From Paenibacillus crassostreae (GTDB taxonomy: Bacteria; Bacillota; Bacilli; Paenibacillales; Paenibacillaceae): DNA of 64,000 nucleotides. This document shows positions 53,562 through 62,260 of this stretch, piece by piece. Location: the NCBI RefSeq assembly GCF_001857945.1, contig NZ_CP017770.1, positions 1,612,001 through 1,676,000 of the forward strand, given 5' to 3'. The notes beneath the pieces were generated by a model. That model did not search any database and was not told where the DNA came from. It saw only the letters and a list, made by a program, of their open reading frames with translations. Every line of letters begins with the position of its first letter. Positions within the stretch are counted from its first letter, which is position 1. The position numbers and the translations under genes were made by a program.

Positions 53562-55067
53562 CTAATTCACTTTTGCTCTTTCTTTACCTTTATCTGCCTC
53601 GCCTGCATTCTTGTTAGCAGCATCACGATCCAGTTGCATTTCTTCAACCGTTTTCACTTTTAATCGAGCCGCTCCTTGATAACCTTCTTTCGTTGGAATC
53701 AAGTCACTTGTCGAGAGCCGTTCCTTCGATTCTACAATCGCTTTACTATACTGAGGTAACCATGCCTCTTGAGCTACAAGCATCTCATCGACCATCTGCC
53801 ATATTTCCTTAGGATTACACACGGCTCCAACCAGAGGGTCCATCATGAAGGCTTGACGCAACAACTGATCATCCCCATGAACAGCAGCTTCTACCGCCAA
53901 ACGTTGTACTGAAATACTTACATTACATACAGCTGCTGGCCCCAGTGGAAGATCGCCTACGACAGGCATCGATATCCCATTTCGATCTACATATCCTGGT
54001 GCTTCTATAATTGCATCATCTGGTAGATTAGAAATAATACCGTTGTTCACCATATTGAAATGCCCACGATATACTCTGCCTGTCTCAAGTCCCTCTATAA
54101 TATACGAACCATGCTCTTCACTTCGTTGTTCCTGTTTATATGCATGTGGTTCATCTTTCATCCAGTTAGGGAAATCAGTCTCGAACCAATGACGCCCTTC
54201 AGTACAGACACGTAGATATCCACCTGTCTCACCATTAATCCAATTTCCAAGATCAATCCATTCTTCGATTTCATTCGGGCGTTTTCTATACCAAGGGACA
54301 TACTCACTTAAATGTCCGTTGGACTCGGTGCTGTAGTAGCCAAACCTCCGTAGCAAATCAATTCTAACCTTTTCTGTTCTAGCAAAATCAGCATGATTCT
54401 CAAAAGATTCCAACAACTTCCCTGTTAAATCTTCACCTTTATGACCAATTTGAACATACCAAGTCTGATGGTTGATTCCTGCACAAACGATATCAACCTC
54501 TTTCTTATCTAAACCAAATACTTCTGCTATTTGTGAATGTCCGTGTTGAACACCGTGACATAGACCTACGGTTTTAACGCCTCCATATTTGTTGCAAGCC
54601 CATGTGAGCATTGCCATTGGATTCGCATAATTTAATAGAAGAACATCATTCGCTGCTACTTCACGGATATCCTTACAAATATTCAACATTTCAGCAATAC
54701 CGCGTTGACCATACATGATCCCACCCGCGCATAACGTATCACCAACACACTGATCCACACCATATTTCAAAGGGATATCTACATCTGTTGCGAATGCTTC
54801 AAGCCCCCCTACACGGATTGTACAAATGACATATTTCGCATCTTTCAGCGCTACTCTCCGATCTGTGGAAGCTTGAATAGTAATATCCAAACCATTCTCC
54901 TTTATATCTCTCTGACATAGTTCAGTTACCATGCCCAAGTTGTGTGAATTAATATCCGTAAAAGCAACTTCAATATTATTGAATTCAGGAACTGACAGTA
55001 AATCTCGTAACAGTCCACGCGTAAACCCTATACTCCCTGCACCAATAAATGCAATTTTGAATGACAT
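53562..55067 (-). CDS. glycoside hydrolase family 4 protein (alpha-galactosidase/MelA-like)
   Basis: 501 residues. The NAD-binding loop is FIGAGSIGF (residues 7-15). Metal and catalytic motifs are DTLCAGGIMYG, LLLNYANPMAML (about 144-154), GLCHGVQH with Cys170 and AGINHQTWY with His200. GH4 enzymes use NAD and Mn for redox-assisted cleavage of alpha- or beta-glycosides, often galactosides, glucosides or galacturonides. The overall order resembles MelA, but the C-terminal extension and unusual GGIMYGQRG make the substrate uncertain. AGGGGAG site before the ATG. Confidence 0.88.
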   Translation of the reverse strand: MSFKIAFIGAGSIGFTRGLLRDLLSVPEFNNIEVAFTDINSHNLGMVTELCQRDIKENGLDITIQASTDRRVALKDAKYVICTIRVGGLEAFATDVDIPLKYGVDQCVGDTLCAGGIMYGQRGIAEMLNICKDIREVAANDVLLLNYANPMAMLTWACNKYGGVKTVGLCHGVQHGHSQIAEVFGLDKKEVDIVCAGINHQTWYVQIGHKGEDLTGKLLESFENHADFARTEKVRIDLLRRFGYYSTESNGHLSEYVPWYRKRPNEIEEWIDLGNWINGETGGYLRVCTEGRHWFETDFPNWMKDEPHAYKQEQRSEEHGSYIIEGLETGRVYRGHFNMVNNGIISNLPDDAIIEAPGYVDRNGISMPVVGDLPLGPAAVCNVSISVQRLAVEAAVHGDDQLLRQAFMMDPLVGAVCNPKEIWQMVDEMLVAQEAWLPQYSKAIVESKERLSTSDLIPTKEGYQGAARLKVKTVEEMQLDRDAANKNAGEADKGKERAKVN

Positions 55068-55201
55068 GAAATCGTGCTCCCCTCAAGGTTAATTAACAGT
55101 TTCACCTGATAGCTTCATTGTATCAGCCCTCTTGAGGAAAGCGTTATCAAATTCATTACCTCTTTATTGGATATGTGTCAACAATCCTCACTTTTATATA
55201 T

Positions 55202-56104
55202 TTAGGACAGACTACCTTGTGGATAGGATTTACGATATTCAACAGGCGTTAGCCCTGTATGTTTCTTAAACATCATGTGCAAATACTGCCGACTTCCTAT
55301 GCCAACATAATCAGCAATATCAGCGATAGGGATTTCCGTTTGTCTCAATAACATTTTTGTCTTCTCCATACGATAATGATTAAGGTAGGCCATAATAGAG
55401 ATTCCTATTTTCCGCTTAAATATTCTTTGTAAATAACCTGGATGTAAGTTAATCGACTCAGCGATCTCCTTGATTTGAACATTACGGTCGTAATTCTGTT
55501 GGAGATACTCAATGCATTGTTGAACATACATTCCCTGAACCCCTGATGAACCAGTTGTCACATTATCTTGATATAATCTAGCAATTCGAATGAGAAGCTG
55601 GGCAAATAAAATTTGTGCCATAGGTTCTAAGCCCTTCGATGTAGCATCCAACTCAAATACTAGACTTCGAAGAACGTGATGTATCTCTTGAAACTCACGG
55701 AGTACAAGAAAGGAAACTGTATCATCAAATAATAAAGAAAGTGAGGCCTCAGACTCCGCCAATTGTCTCATCGAGGGGAACAAGCCATCCGATTGGGTAA
55801 ACCGAAATTCGATATTAAGCATTCGGCATGTTTCAGGAACCAGTAGCCGATGGGGTACATTACCATTCAAGATAATGAACTCACCTTTTTTTAGCGAAAC
55901 CTCAGAGCAATCCCTCTCATCCTCCCCCTGTCCAATCATCAACTCTACGGAGCAGACACCCGTGATCACATACATGATCTCCGAAGAATCATGGGTATGC
56001 AAAGCCATCTCAAATGCCTTCCACTCCTTATAATAATATGCACTTACTTCAGGGTGGAAATCCTTTAGCATCAGTAATTCAGGGAACAAACCACATCCAG
56101 CCAT
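55202..56104 (-). CDS. AraC-family regulator with cupin domain
   Basis: 300 residues. The N-terminal cupin (HTHDSSEIMYVITGVC and FIILNGNVPHRLL) is followed by a helical linker and the two HTH motifs; the last is DYVGIGSRQYLHMMFKKHTG. It lies upstream of the GH4 gene on the same strand with a 134-nt gap and is the likely activator of it. AGAGGATG site. Confidence 0.9.
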   Translation of the reverse strand: MAGCGLFPELLMLKDFHPEVSAYYYKEWKAFEMALHTHDSSEIMYVITGVCSVELMIGQGEDERDCSEVSLKKGEFIILNGNVPHRLLVPETCRMLNIEFRFTQSDGLFPSMRQLAESEASLSLLFDDTVSFLVLREFQEIHHVLRSLVFELDATSKGLEPMAQILFAQLLIRIARLYQDNVTTGSSGVQGMYVQQCIEYLQQNYDRNVQIKEIAESINLHPGYLQRIFKRKIGISIMAYLNHYRMEKTKMLLRQTEIPIADIADYVGIGSRQYLHMMFKKHTGLTPVEYRKSYPQGSLS

Positions 56105-56118
56105 GGATTATCATCCTC

Positions 56119-56889
56119 TCAGAATAAGCTTATTTCCATATCTGCTACTGCTAGAGATACATCTATTGGTAGAGAATAATCTTGATTCAAATCGATATCA
56201 TGAGACATATGCGTATAGATTGTCTGCTTAGGTGTGATCTCTTGTAACAAGATATCTGCTTCTGTCATATCATATACAGACCGAGTATGGAACTCCGCTG
56301 TTTCATGGTAAAAGCTAGTCCCAAGAACTAATAGATCCAAGCCAAACAATCTTTGCTTCTCCTCATGGTTAAGGTTAATGGCATCCGAGCAATATACCCA
56401 ATGATATCCTTCCTTCTCCAATCGATATGCATATGAATATCCGTTCTTCCCATGGTTAACCTTCCAGCCTGTAATTTCCCAGCCTCCTATAACTATACCA
56501 TCATCTATTGTTATCATTTCCAACTGCTTATTCAACCAAGGAAATTGGGATAGGATCGCTTCAATAACTTCGTTTGGCGCATACAGTTTTCCCTTTTTAT
56601 CAGTCCAACGGCAGGCATCGGCCCATTCTGGTAGTCCAGCGATATGATCGAAATGGGCATGTGTAATCAAAATTTGTTCTGTATTACGAGAATGAATCCT
56701 CTCCATCTGGTTGCGCCAATCAGGACCACAATCGATAAGAAAAGAACCCCATTCACCCTCAATAATCACGGAAGAACGCTCTCTCCGATTGATTCCGTTC
56801 GATCTAGCTTCAGTACACACCCGACAATTGCAATACACGCGTGGTACACCCATGGCGTCCCCAGTCCCTAGAAAAATTAATTTATCCAT
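56119..56889 (-). CDS. metallo-beta-lactamase-fold hydrolase (PhnP-like)
   Basis: 256 residues. The zinc motif is ITHAHFDHIAG (HxHxDH, about residues 73-83), with YTHMSHDID near the end for later ligands. The start LIFLGTGDAMGVPRVYCNCRVC with clustered Cys matches PhnP-type phosphodiesterases. It hydrolyses a cyclic phosphodiester or related small molecule. An AGAAGGAGAAGGAGAAC run gives a strong site. It is 14 nt upstream of the AraC gene and may be cotranscribed with it; no phosphonate genes are near. Confidence 0.88.
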   Translation of the reverse strand: MDKLIFLGTGDAMGVPRVYCNCRVCTEARSNGINRRERSSVIIEGEWGSFLIDCGPDWRNQMERIHSRNTEQILITHAHFDHIAGLPEWADACRWTDKKGKLYAPNEVIEAILSQFPWLNKQLEMITIDDGIVIGGWEITGWKVNHGKNGYSYAYRLEKEGYHWVYCSDAINLNHEEKQRLFGLDLLVLGTSFYHETAEFHTRSVYDMTEADILLQEITPKQTIYTHMSHDIDLNQDYSLPIDVSLAVADMEISLF

Positions 56890-56964
56890 GTTCTCCTTCT
56901 CCTTCTTCTCGTAAAACCTAATTCATAATTCCATTATAATTCATATATAACCTAACGCAAAAAA

Positions 56965-56980
56965 AACGCCTACTGGCGTT
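56965..56980 (-). terminator. terminator of the sulfate transport operon
   Basis: AACGCC (56965-56970) pairs with GGCGTT (56975-56980); on the minus strand eight T residues follow. It lies about 15 nt after the sbp stop. Confidence 0.9.
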
Positions 56981-56995
56981 CTTTTAGAAAATATA

Positions 56996-58048
56996 TCATA
57001 ACCCTGCAAGTACCTGATACCAGACGCCACGTTTAGAATATATCGTTTCCCTAACATATTCCCAGCCACCAAGGTATTCAATATCAAACAAACCTTCAGG
57101 AATAGGATATTCACTTATATTCTCGTTGTACACTACATCATTCACAGGACGAAATCCATGCTTTGCAAAGATTCTTTGTGCTTCTTCACTCCATAAATAC
57201 TCGATAAAGGCTTCCGCTACCTCACGTGTATCGTGCTTATCCGCATATTTACTTATTACTGCCGCTGGGTTTTCGATTAGTATTGTATCTTTGGGCACAA
57301 CAATTTCGTATTTCACACCTTTTTGTATACGAGCTCGTAATTCATTCTCATATGTAACAATAACGTCCCCCACACCATATTCAAATGCTGCCATCGAGGA
57401 TCTACCACTTTTATCAAGCGACTCAATATTGTGGTGTACCTTCTCCAGGAATTGTTTTGCAACTTCAGGATCTTTCTTGCCTTGCTCTTCTGATAATCTC
57501 AATCCTGCTCCATAAATAGCATTAATGTCCCATTGTGCACCACCAGATGTTTTCGGATTCGGATACACAACCTTGATTCCTGGCTTTGTTAGATCAGTGA
57601 ATTCCTTAATGCCTAATGGATTACCTTCTCGAGTCCCCATGACAACAATAGAACGAGTTACCATCCCATTTTCAGGCTTATTCTTCCATTCTTCGTCCAA
57701 TAGATCTGCCTTAACGAGTTTCTCGATATCCCCTTCCATTGCTAGCAATGTCACGTCAGCTTCAAATCCACCAACAATGGCTCGTGCTTGAGTTCCAGAA
57801 GCTTCATATGATTCCTGAAATTTAATATTTTGACCCGTCTTCTGCTCCCATTCTTTGTGAAAAAGAGGCAATATCTCTGACAAAGCATCCTTAGCTACAC
57901 TATAAGCACCGATGACAAGGGTCGTCTCATCTTTCTGTACCGTAGATTGACTAGGAGAGACTTCATCATTACTACAACCCATCACAGCAACAATGGAAAT
58001 CATCATCATATTCAACAATATATTACGAATTCTCCAGCCCCTTGCCAC
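56996..58048 (-). CDS. sbp: sulfate-binding lipoprotein of ABC transporter
   Basis: About 350 residues. The start chosen is GTG at 58048, six bases after a GGAGGG site; an upstream in-frame GTG (58081) has none. The lipoprotein signal ends in VAVMGC. The mature part has the sulfate-binding family blocks LVIGAYSVAKDALSEILPLFHKEW, SYEASGTQARAIVGGFEADV and YPNPKTSGGAQWDINAIYG. It captures sulfate or thiosulfate outside the membrane. In this operon it is the last gene, after the permeases and ATPase. Confidence 0.92.
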   Translation of the reverse strand: MARGWRIRNILLNMMMISIVAVMGCSNDEVSPSQSTVQKDETTLVIGAYSVAKDALSEILPLFHKEWEQKTGQNIKFQESYEASGTQARAIVGGFEADVTLLAMEGDIEKLVKADLLDEEWKNKPENGMVTRSIVVMGTREGNPLGIKEFTDLTKPGIKVVYPNPKTSGGAQWDINAIYGAGLRLSEEQGKKDPEVAKQFLEKVHHNIESLDKSGRSSMAAFEYGVGDVIVTYENELRARIQKGVKYEIVVPKDTILIENPAAVISKYADKHDTREVAEAFIEYLWSEEAQRIFAKHGFRPVNDVVYNENISEYPIPEGLFDIEYLGGWEYVRETIYSKRGVWYQVLAGL

Positions 58049-58084
58049 TCTGAACCCTCCATTCCCCATGCACACTTTCACCGA

Positions 58085-59149
58085 TTAGATCATAATTGGC
58101 ATAGGATCTTCTTTGAGTTTATTCTCCATGATCCAGCTCTGCTCGTCATTGAACAGATAAGCTCGATGTACCAGTACTCGAACCTTTTCACCTATTCTTA
58201 ACGTTTCCTTTTCTAATGAACGATACGTATTTAGCTTATGTCCAACTACTTCTACCTCAACTAACCACTCACTTCCACGAAAATGTAAATGACGGATAAT
58301 TCCTTCTTCCGTAGCTGACATGAGAATAAATTCATTATCGTGTCCAACTTCAATATATTCGGGACGGATTAATGCTCGTGTTCCCAGTATTTTTCCAGCC
58401 TTTTCAAATCCCTTCAATTTAGACGCATCCTCAATGACCGTGGATTCTCCAATAAATGTCGCTACAAAAGGTGTTTTAGGTTCTTTATAGATATCCCACG
58501 GAGTTCCCTTCTGTTCAACACGTCCATGATTTATGATCATAATCTCATCTGCCACTTCGATCGCCTCATCTTGATCATGCGTTACGAATATGGAGGTGAT
58601 TCCCACACGCTCAATCAGGTCTCTAAGCCATGTCCGTAACTCTTGACGAATCTTAGCATCAATAGCAGCAAATGGTTCATCTAATAACAATAACTGAGGT
58701 TCAGGAGCAAGTGCACGTGCGAAGGCTACACGCTGTCTTTGTCCCCCTGATAATTGATGAGGATAACGTTTCTCGAATCCCTTAAGCCCCGTCAACTCCA
58801 CCAATTCCATAACTCGTTCCATCACTTTGGTCTTCGGCATTTTCTTCACCTTTAGACCAAAGGCGATATTCTCAAATACGGTCATATGCTTAAAGAGGGC
58901 GTAATTCTGAAATACAAATCCGATTCCTCGTTCCTGAGGGGGCAATTCATTAACTAACTCTCCATGAAAACGAATTTCACCGGAATCAAGATTCTCAAGG
59001 CCCGCTAACATTCTTAAGATAGATGTTTTCCCACCACCACTTGGGCCTAATAAACCAATAAGGTGGCCTTTCTCTATCTCAAAGTTAACATCCTTAACTG
59101 CGTGGAAATCTCCAAAATGTTTATTCAGATTACTAACCTCGATATGCAT
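58085..59149 (-). CDS. cysA: sulfate ABC transporter ATP-binding protein
   Basis: 354 residues. Walker A is GPSGGGKTS (about 35-43), signature LSGGQRQRVAFARAL, Walker B LLLLDEPFAAID and switch His in VTHDQDEAIEVAD; a TOBE-type regulatory domain follows from about residue 240. These are CysA features. I chose the ATG at 59149, just after the cysW stop; an in-frame GTG 12 nt upstream sits on the ribosome binding site. Confidence 0.93.
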   Translation of the reverse strand: MHIEVSNLNKHFGDFHAVKDVNFEIEKGHLIGLLGPSGGGKTSILRMLAGLENLDSGEIRFHGELVNELPPQERGIGFVFQNYALFKHMTVFENIAFGLKVKKMPKTKVMERVMELVELTGLKGFEKRYPHQLSGGQRQRVAFARALAPEPQLLLLDEPFAAIDAKIRQELRTWLRDLIERVGITSIFVTHDQDEAIEVADEIMIINHGRVEQKGTPWDIYKEPKTPFVATFIGESTVIEDASKLKGFEKAGKILGTRALIRPEYIEVGHDNEFILMSATEEGIIRHLHFRGSEWLVEVEVVGHKLNTYRSLEKETLRIGEKVRVLVHRAYLFNDEQSWIMENKLKEDPMPIMI

Positions 59150-59150
59150 A

Positions 59151-59948
59151 TTAGGACACACCCCTTCTTTTCTTCGTCCATTCCATCACAAGCAACAATC
59201 CGATTGAAGTAGCCGCTAGTACTAGTGCCACACTATTCGCTGCTACTACATTAAAATTCTCAACATCCTGATACACCAACGTAGTTGCTGTCTGCGTTTT
59301 GTTCATGATATTACCTGATACTACAAGAACTGCACCAAATTCACCAAGTGAACGGGCAACAGTAAGCACAATCCCATATAAAACCGCCCACTGGATTGAC
59401 GGCCATGTGACCTTCCAAAATGTTGTCCAACGATAAGCCCCTAGAGTGGATGAAGCCTGCTCTTGTTGATCACCTATTTCTTGTAATACAGGCATAACCT
59501 CACGAACCATCAGAGGAAATGTGACGAACAACGTAGCAATAATCATACCTGGAAAAGCATAGACTATTCGAAATCCTATATTTTCAAAAAAAGCTCCCAT
59601 AATACTTTCTGGTCCTAATAGTAATACAATCATTAACCCTCCAATGACAGGGGATACCGCATAGGGAAGATCAACAACACTATTGAGAAAGCCCTTAATC
59701 TTAGGACTGAGCCAATGACTTCTGACTAAGTATATAGCCATCATCACACCAAAGAATGTATTGATACATGTAACGATGACAACAACTATTCCTGTCACCA
59801 TCAGCGCATGCAGTGCTTCTGGTCTAATTAGAGCATTACTCCAACCACTAAAACCATCGCTAAAAGCTCCTGAAGTCATTTTAAGCAAAGGAATAATAAT
59901 TAGAACTGTGAAAACAATATAGGTTAGTAAAATCCACCATTTCCTCAT
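59151..59948 (-). CDS. cysW: sulfate ABC transporter permease
   Basis: 265 residues, six helices, with the CysW-type loop VLQEIGDQQEQASSTLGAYRWTTFWKVTWPSI. It forms the sulfate channel with CysT. Its ATG overlaps the cysT stop by four bases. Confidence 0.93.
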   Translation of the reverse strand: MRKWWILLTYIVFTVLIIIPLLKMTSGAFSDGFSGWSNALIRPEALHALMVTGIVVVIVTCINTFFGVMMAIYLVRSHWLSPKIKGFLNSVVDLPYAVSPVIGGLMIVLLLGPESIMGAFFENIGFRIVYAFPGMIIATLFVTFPLMVREVMPVLQEIGDQQEQASSTLGAYRWTTFWKVTWPSIQWAVLYGIVLTVARSLGEFGAVLVVSGNIMNKTQTATTLVYQDVENFNVVAANSVALVLAATSIGLLLVMEWTKKRRGVS

Positions 59949-60760
59949 AATCTTCTCCCTCTCATCTGCACCATATTAATGATCCAAAGTATGGAGAACG
60001 ATAACGTTAGCAATATAATTGACACGGCTGCAGCACCTGTGGAATTATCACTCTCAACTTCACCGAATATATATACTGAAGCTACTAATGTTCTACCAGG
60101 GATATTCCCAGCCACAAGTACAACAGCACCAAATTCGGCCAAGGCTCTCGAGAAGGCAAGCATACCTCCACTAATAATTCCTGGTGCCATCGAAGGGAGT
60201 AGAACTTTCTGAAATACACGTAATCCTGAAGCACCCATCGTATAAGCAGCCTCTTCTTCCGTAGGATCTATCTCCTCTAATAATGGCTGAACCGCCCTTA
60301 TAACAAATGGAAACGTTACAAATACCATAGCAATGACGATTGCTGGCTGATGGAACACAATTTCAAACCCTATAAATTCAGCGATCGATCCAATGAGACT
60401 ACCAGGACCTAATAGAAGTAGAATCATCAATCCCCCTACAGCAGTTGGAAGGGCAAACGGCAAATCCACCAGACTATTTAGAAATGATTTGCCGAAAAAA
60501 TTGTACCGATTCAAAGTCCATGCAATCATAGTCCCAATGATCACATTAATTAATGTCGAAATAATAGCTAACTTTAAAGTTAGAAAAATAGCCTTCCAAG
60601 CAATGGGGTCAGTAACACTTTCAATAAAAGTTGACCAACCAAGTGAGAATGAATAATAATATACACCTAAAAGAGGCAGAATTACTAAAATAATAAAATA
60701 AAGTAAAATTGTACTCCGAAAACCCCAGATCCATCCTTTATGTCTCATTACTGTATTCAT
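59945..60760 (-). CDS. cysT: sulfate ABC transporter permease
   Basis: About 271 residues from the ATG at 60760, preceded by GGGGGAAATC; an upstream reading to 60799 lacks a site. Six helices, with the EAA-type loop LEEIDPTEEEAAYTMGASGLRVFQKVLLPSM. It is the first gene of the cysT-cysW-cysA-sbp operon. An inverted repeat lies about 75 nt upstream. Confidence 0.93.
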   Translation of the reverse strand: MNTVMRHKGWIWGFRSTILLYFIILVILPLLGVYYYSFSLGWSTFIESVTDPIAWKAIFLTLKLAIISTLINVIIGTMIAWTLNRYNFFGKSFLNSLVDLPFALPTAVGGLMILLLLGPGSLIGSIAEFIGFEIVFHQPAIVIAMVFVTFPFVIRAVQPLLEEIDPTEEEAAYTMGASGLRVFQKVLLPSMAPGIISGGMLAFSRALAEFGAVVLVAGNIPGRTLVASVYIFGEVESDNSTGAAAVSIILLTLSFSILWIINMVQMRGRRL

Positions 60761-60833
60761 GATTTCCCCCTGCCTCCAAAGCTCCTTTGGTCGGCTCATT
60801 ATTTATCTATTGTCTTTCAAAGAAGAAATACCA

Positions 60834-60853
60834 ATTAAACTACTCGGTTTAAT
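60834..60853. promoter_or_regulatory. inverted repeat upstream of cysT, possible operator
   Basis: ATTAAAC and GTTTAAT (60834-60840, 60847-60853) are exact inverted repeats separated by TACTCG. The position between the IS relic and cysT fits an operator for a sulfur regulator such as CymR, but the protein is inferred. On the minus strand a TTGACG lies upstream near 60887. Confidence 0.5.
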
Positions 60854-60898
60854 ATAACAGTACTTTAACAATAAATTACTATATACGTCAATACTTTT

Positions 60899-60982
60899 TT
60901 GAACTTCTCACCACTTAATGACCTTACGGTCTGTTTGAAGTGGGAGATTCCTAAGAACACCAACCTAACGGTTCGTTTTTGA
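60899..60982 (-). ncRNA. right-end RNA (omega RNA-like) of the tnpB relic
   Basis: Directly after the tnpB stop on the minus strand lies a structured end: CCACTT/AAGTGG (60911-60916 with 60938-60943) enclosing GACC/GGTC (60920-60923 with 60928-60931). It ends in GAGAAGTTCAA, like the right ends of IS605-type elements, where the guide RNA of TnpB is encoded. Confidence 0.6.
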
Positions 60983-61425
60983 TTAGGCGATCCCCGTCAT
61001 TCCGACGGTTAGAAGTCTTATGGCTTCATTTTTAAGATTGATTCCTGCGTTAATATCTCTTTGATGATGGGTATCACACTTTGGACAGTCCCATTCACGT
61101 AATCCGAGCTCTTTAACGTCTTTGTTTTTATAGCCACAAGAAGAACAAAACTGACTGGAAGGGAAGTTTCTTGCAATGGTTACAACTTGTTTTCCATACC
61201 ATTTCGCTTTGTATTCAATCATATTTTTGAATTGTGACCATGATACTTCACTGATTGCTTTTGCAAGATGTTGATTTTTTAGCATATTAGATACCGACAA
61301 ATCTTCCATCCCGATAATATCGTGGTTTTTGACAATTTCGGTTGAAATCTTGTCTAAGTAATCTTTTCGTGCATTGGCGATCTTTTCATGAATACATGCT
61401 ACTTTCAACTTGGCTTTATACTGTA
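60983..61425 (-). pseudogene. tnpB: truncated TnpB (OrfB_IS605) C-terminal fragment
   Basis: The readable part (about 141-147 residues) holds the second RuvC motif ([13 protein letters not shown], Glu), the zinc ribbon ([11 protein letters not shown] and CPKCDTHHQ) and the third RuvC motif ([12 protein letters not shown], Asp). The N-terminal half, including the WED/REC-like part and RuvC-I Asp, is missing; a stop codon (TAG) lies in frame just before [10 protein letters not shown]. The only start would be TTG at 61408. No TnpA is present. It cannot be an active nuclease alone. Confidence 0.85.
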
Positions 61426-61478
61426 ACTATTTATATACGGAATTAATCGTTCCGATCAATATATAATCCTCATTTACG

Positions 61479-61506
61479 CTGCATAGGCGATTATGAAATT
61501 GATTCA
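61479..61506. repeat. 28-bp copy of the riboswitch palindrome arm next to the tnpB relic
   Basis: Identical to 26468-26495 on the opposite strand: the 9-nt loop plus one full 17-nt arm and a flanking base at each end. The other arm is missing here, replaced by unrelated sequence. It lies about 55 nt before the tnpB fragment and probably is what remains of the other end of that element or of a related MITE. Confidence 0.8.
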
Positions 61507-61511
61507 TTTTA

Positions 61512-61560
61512 ACAAAAAAAGCTGAAGATATACGGGCTAATGCCTGCATATCTCCAACTT
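61512..61560 (-). terminator. terminator of the yvyE-TetR operon
   Basis: On the minus strand AGTTGGAGATATGC and GGC pair with GCC and GTATATCTTCAGCT, mostly Watson-Crick with some G-U, followed by TTTTTTTG. It lies about 115 nt after the TetR stop and ends beside the 28-bp repeat. Confidence 0.8.
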
Positions 61561-61672
61561 ATTCATAAAAAATATGATTGTGAACTCATTTTTTGATAAT
61601 TCATCACAATAACGCATCAATGTAATAACACGATAACAATTCAACGCTTGAAAGCATGGAGACGTACGAAAG

Positions 61673-62260
61673 CTAATCCAGACCACGACAAAGTACTTTT
61701 ACATGAGAGAGAGCTATTGGTTGGATTTCTTCAAAAGTTACACGATCCGAAATGTAATATGAGATAAATCCATGTAATGACAAGAATAATGTCCTAGGTA
61801 ATGACTCAGGGTCTCCACTCATTTGTTCTTCATTTAAGCATTTAAGAACAAGGGATGTAAATAATTTGAAGCAGTGGCCTTGTTCATTCCGACAGTAGGA
61901 CAGTAGTTCCTCATCACGAATCATAAACATAATCTCATATTGATGGGGATGATTAAGACCAAATGAAATAAAATCCATCATCAAATATTCTAATTTCGTT
62001 AATCCCTCTAGATCCTGCATACCGACCGCTTGTATCAACCGATGAGAGAGATGGGCAAAATCATCTACAACAATCGCATAGAATAATTCTGCTTTCTCCT
62101 TGAAATGATAATATAATGAACCATGGCTATAACCAAGATGCTGACCTATACTTCGCATTGAAATAGCTCGATATCCTTTAGTGATAAATAGATTTCTCGC
62201 TGCCTCCAGTATTCGTTCCCTCGATAATTCCTGCTCCACTGCTCTTCTTGCCATAGACAT
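61673..62260 (-). CDS. TetR/AcrR-family transcriptional regulator
   Basis: 195 residues. The HTH is in RILEAARNLFITKGYRAISMRSIGQHLGYSHGSLYYHFKEKAELFYAIV (about residues 16-64). The rest is a helical ligand domain. The ATG overlaps the stop of the YvyE-like gene (TAATG), so both are cotranslated. Target and ligand unknown. Confidence 0.9.
   Translation of the reverse strand: MSMARRAVEQELSRERILEAARNLFITKGYRAISMRSIGQHLGYSHGSLYYHFKEKAELFYAIVVDDFAHLSHRLIQAVGMQDLEGLTKLEYLMMDFISFGLNHPHQYEIMFMIRDEELLSYCRNEQGHCFKLFTSLVLKCLNEEQMSGDPESLPRTLFLSLHGFISYYISDRVTFEEIQPIALSHVKVLCRGLD

Noticed and set aside
60983..61408. Functional TnpB nuclease
   Set aside because: RuvC-I and the whole N-terminal half are missing, with an in-frame stop just upstream; only a fragment remains.
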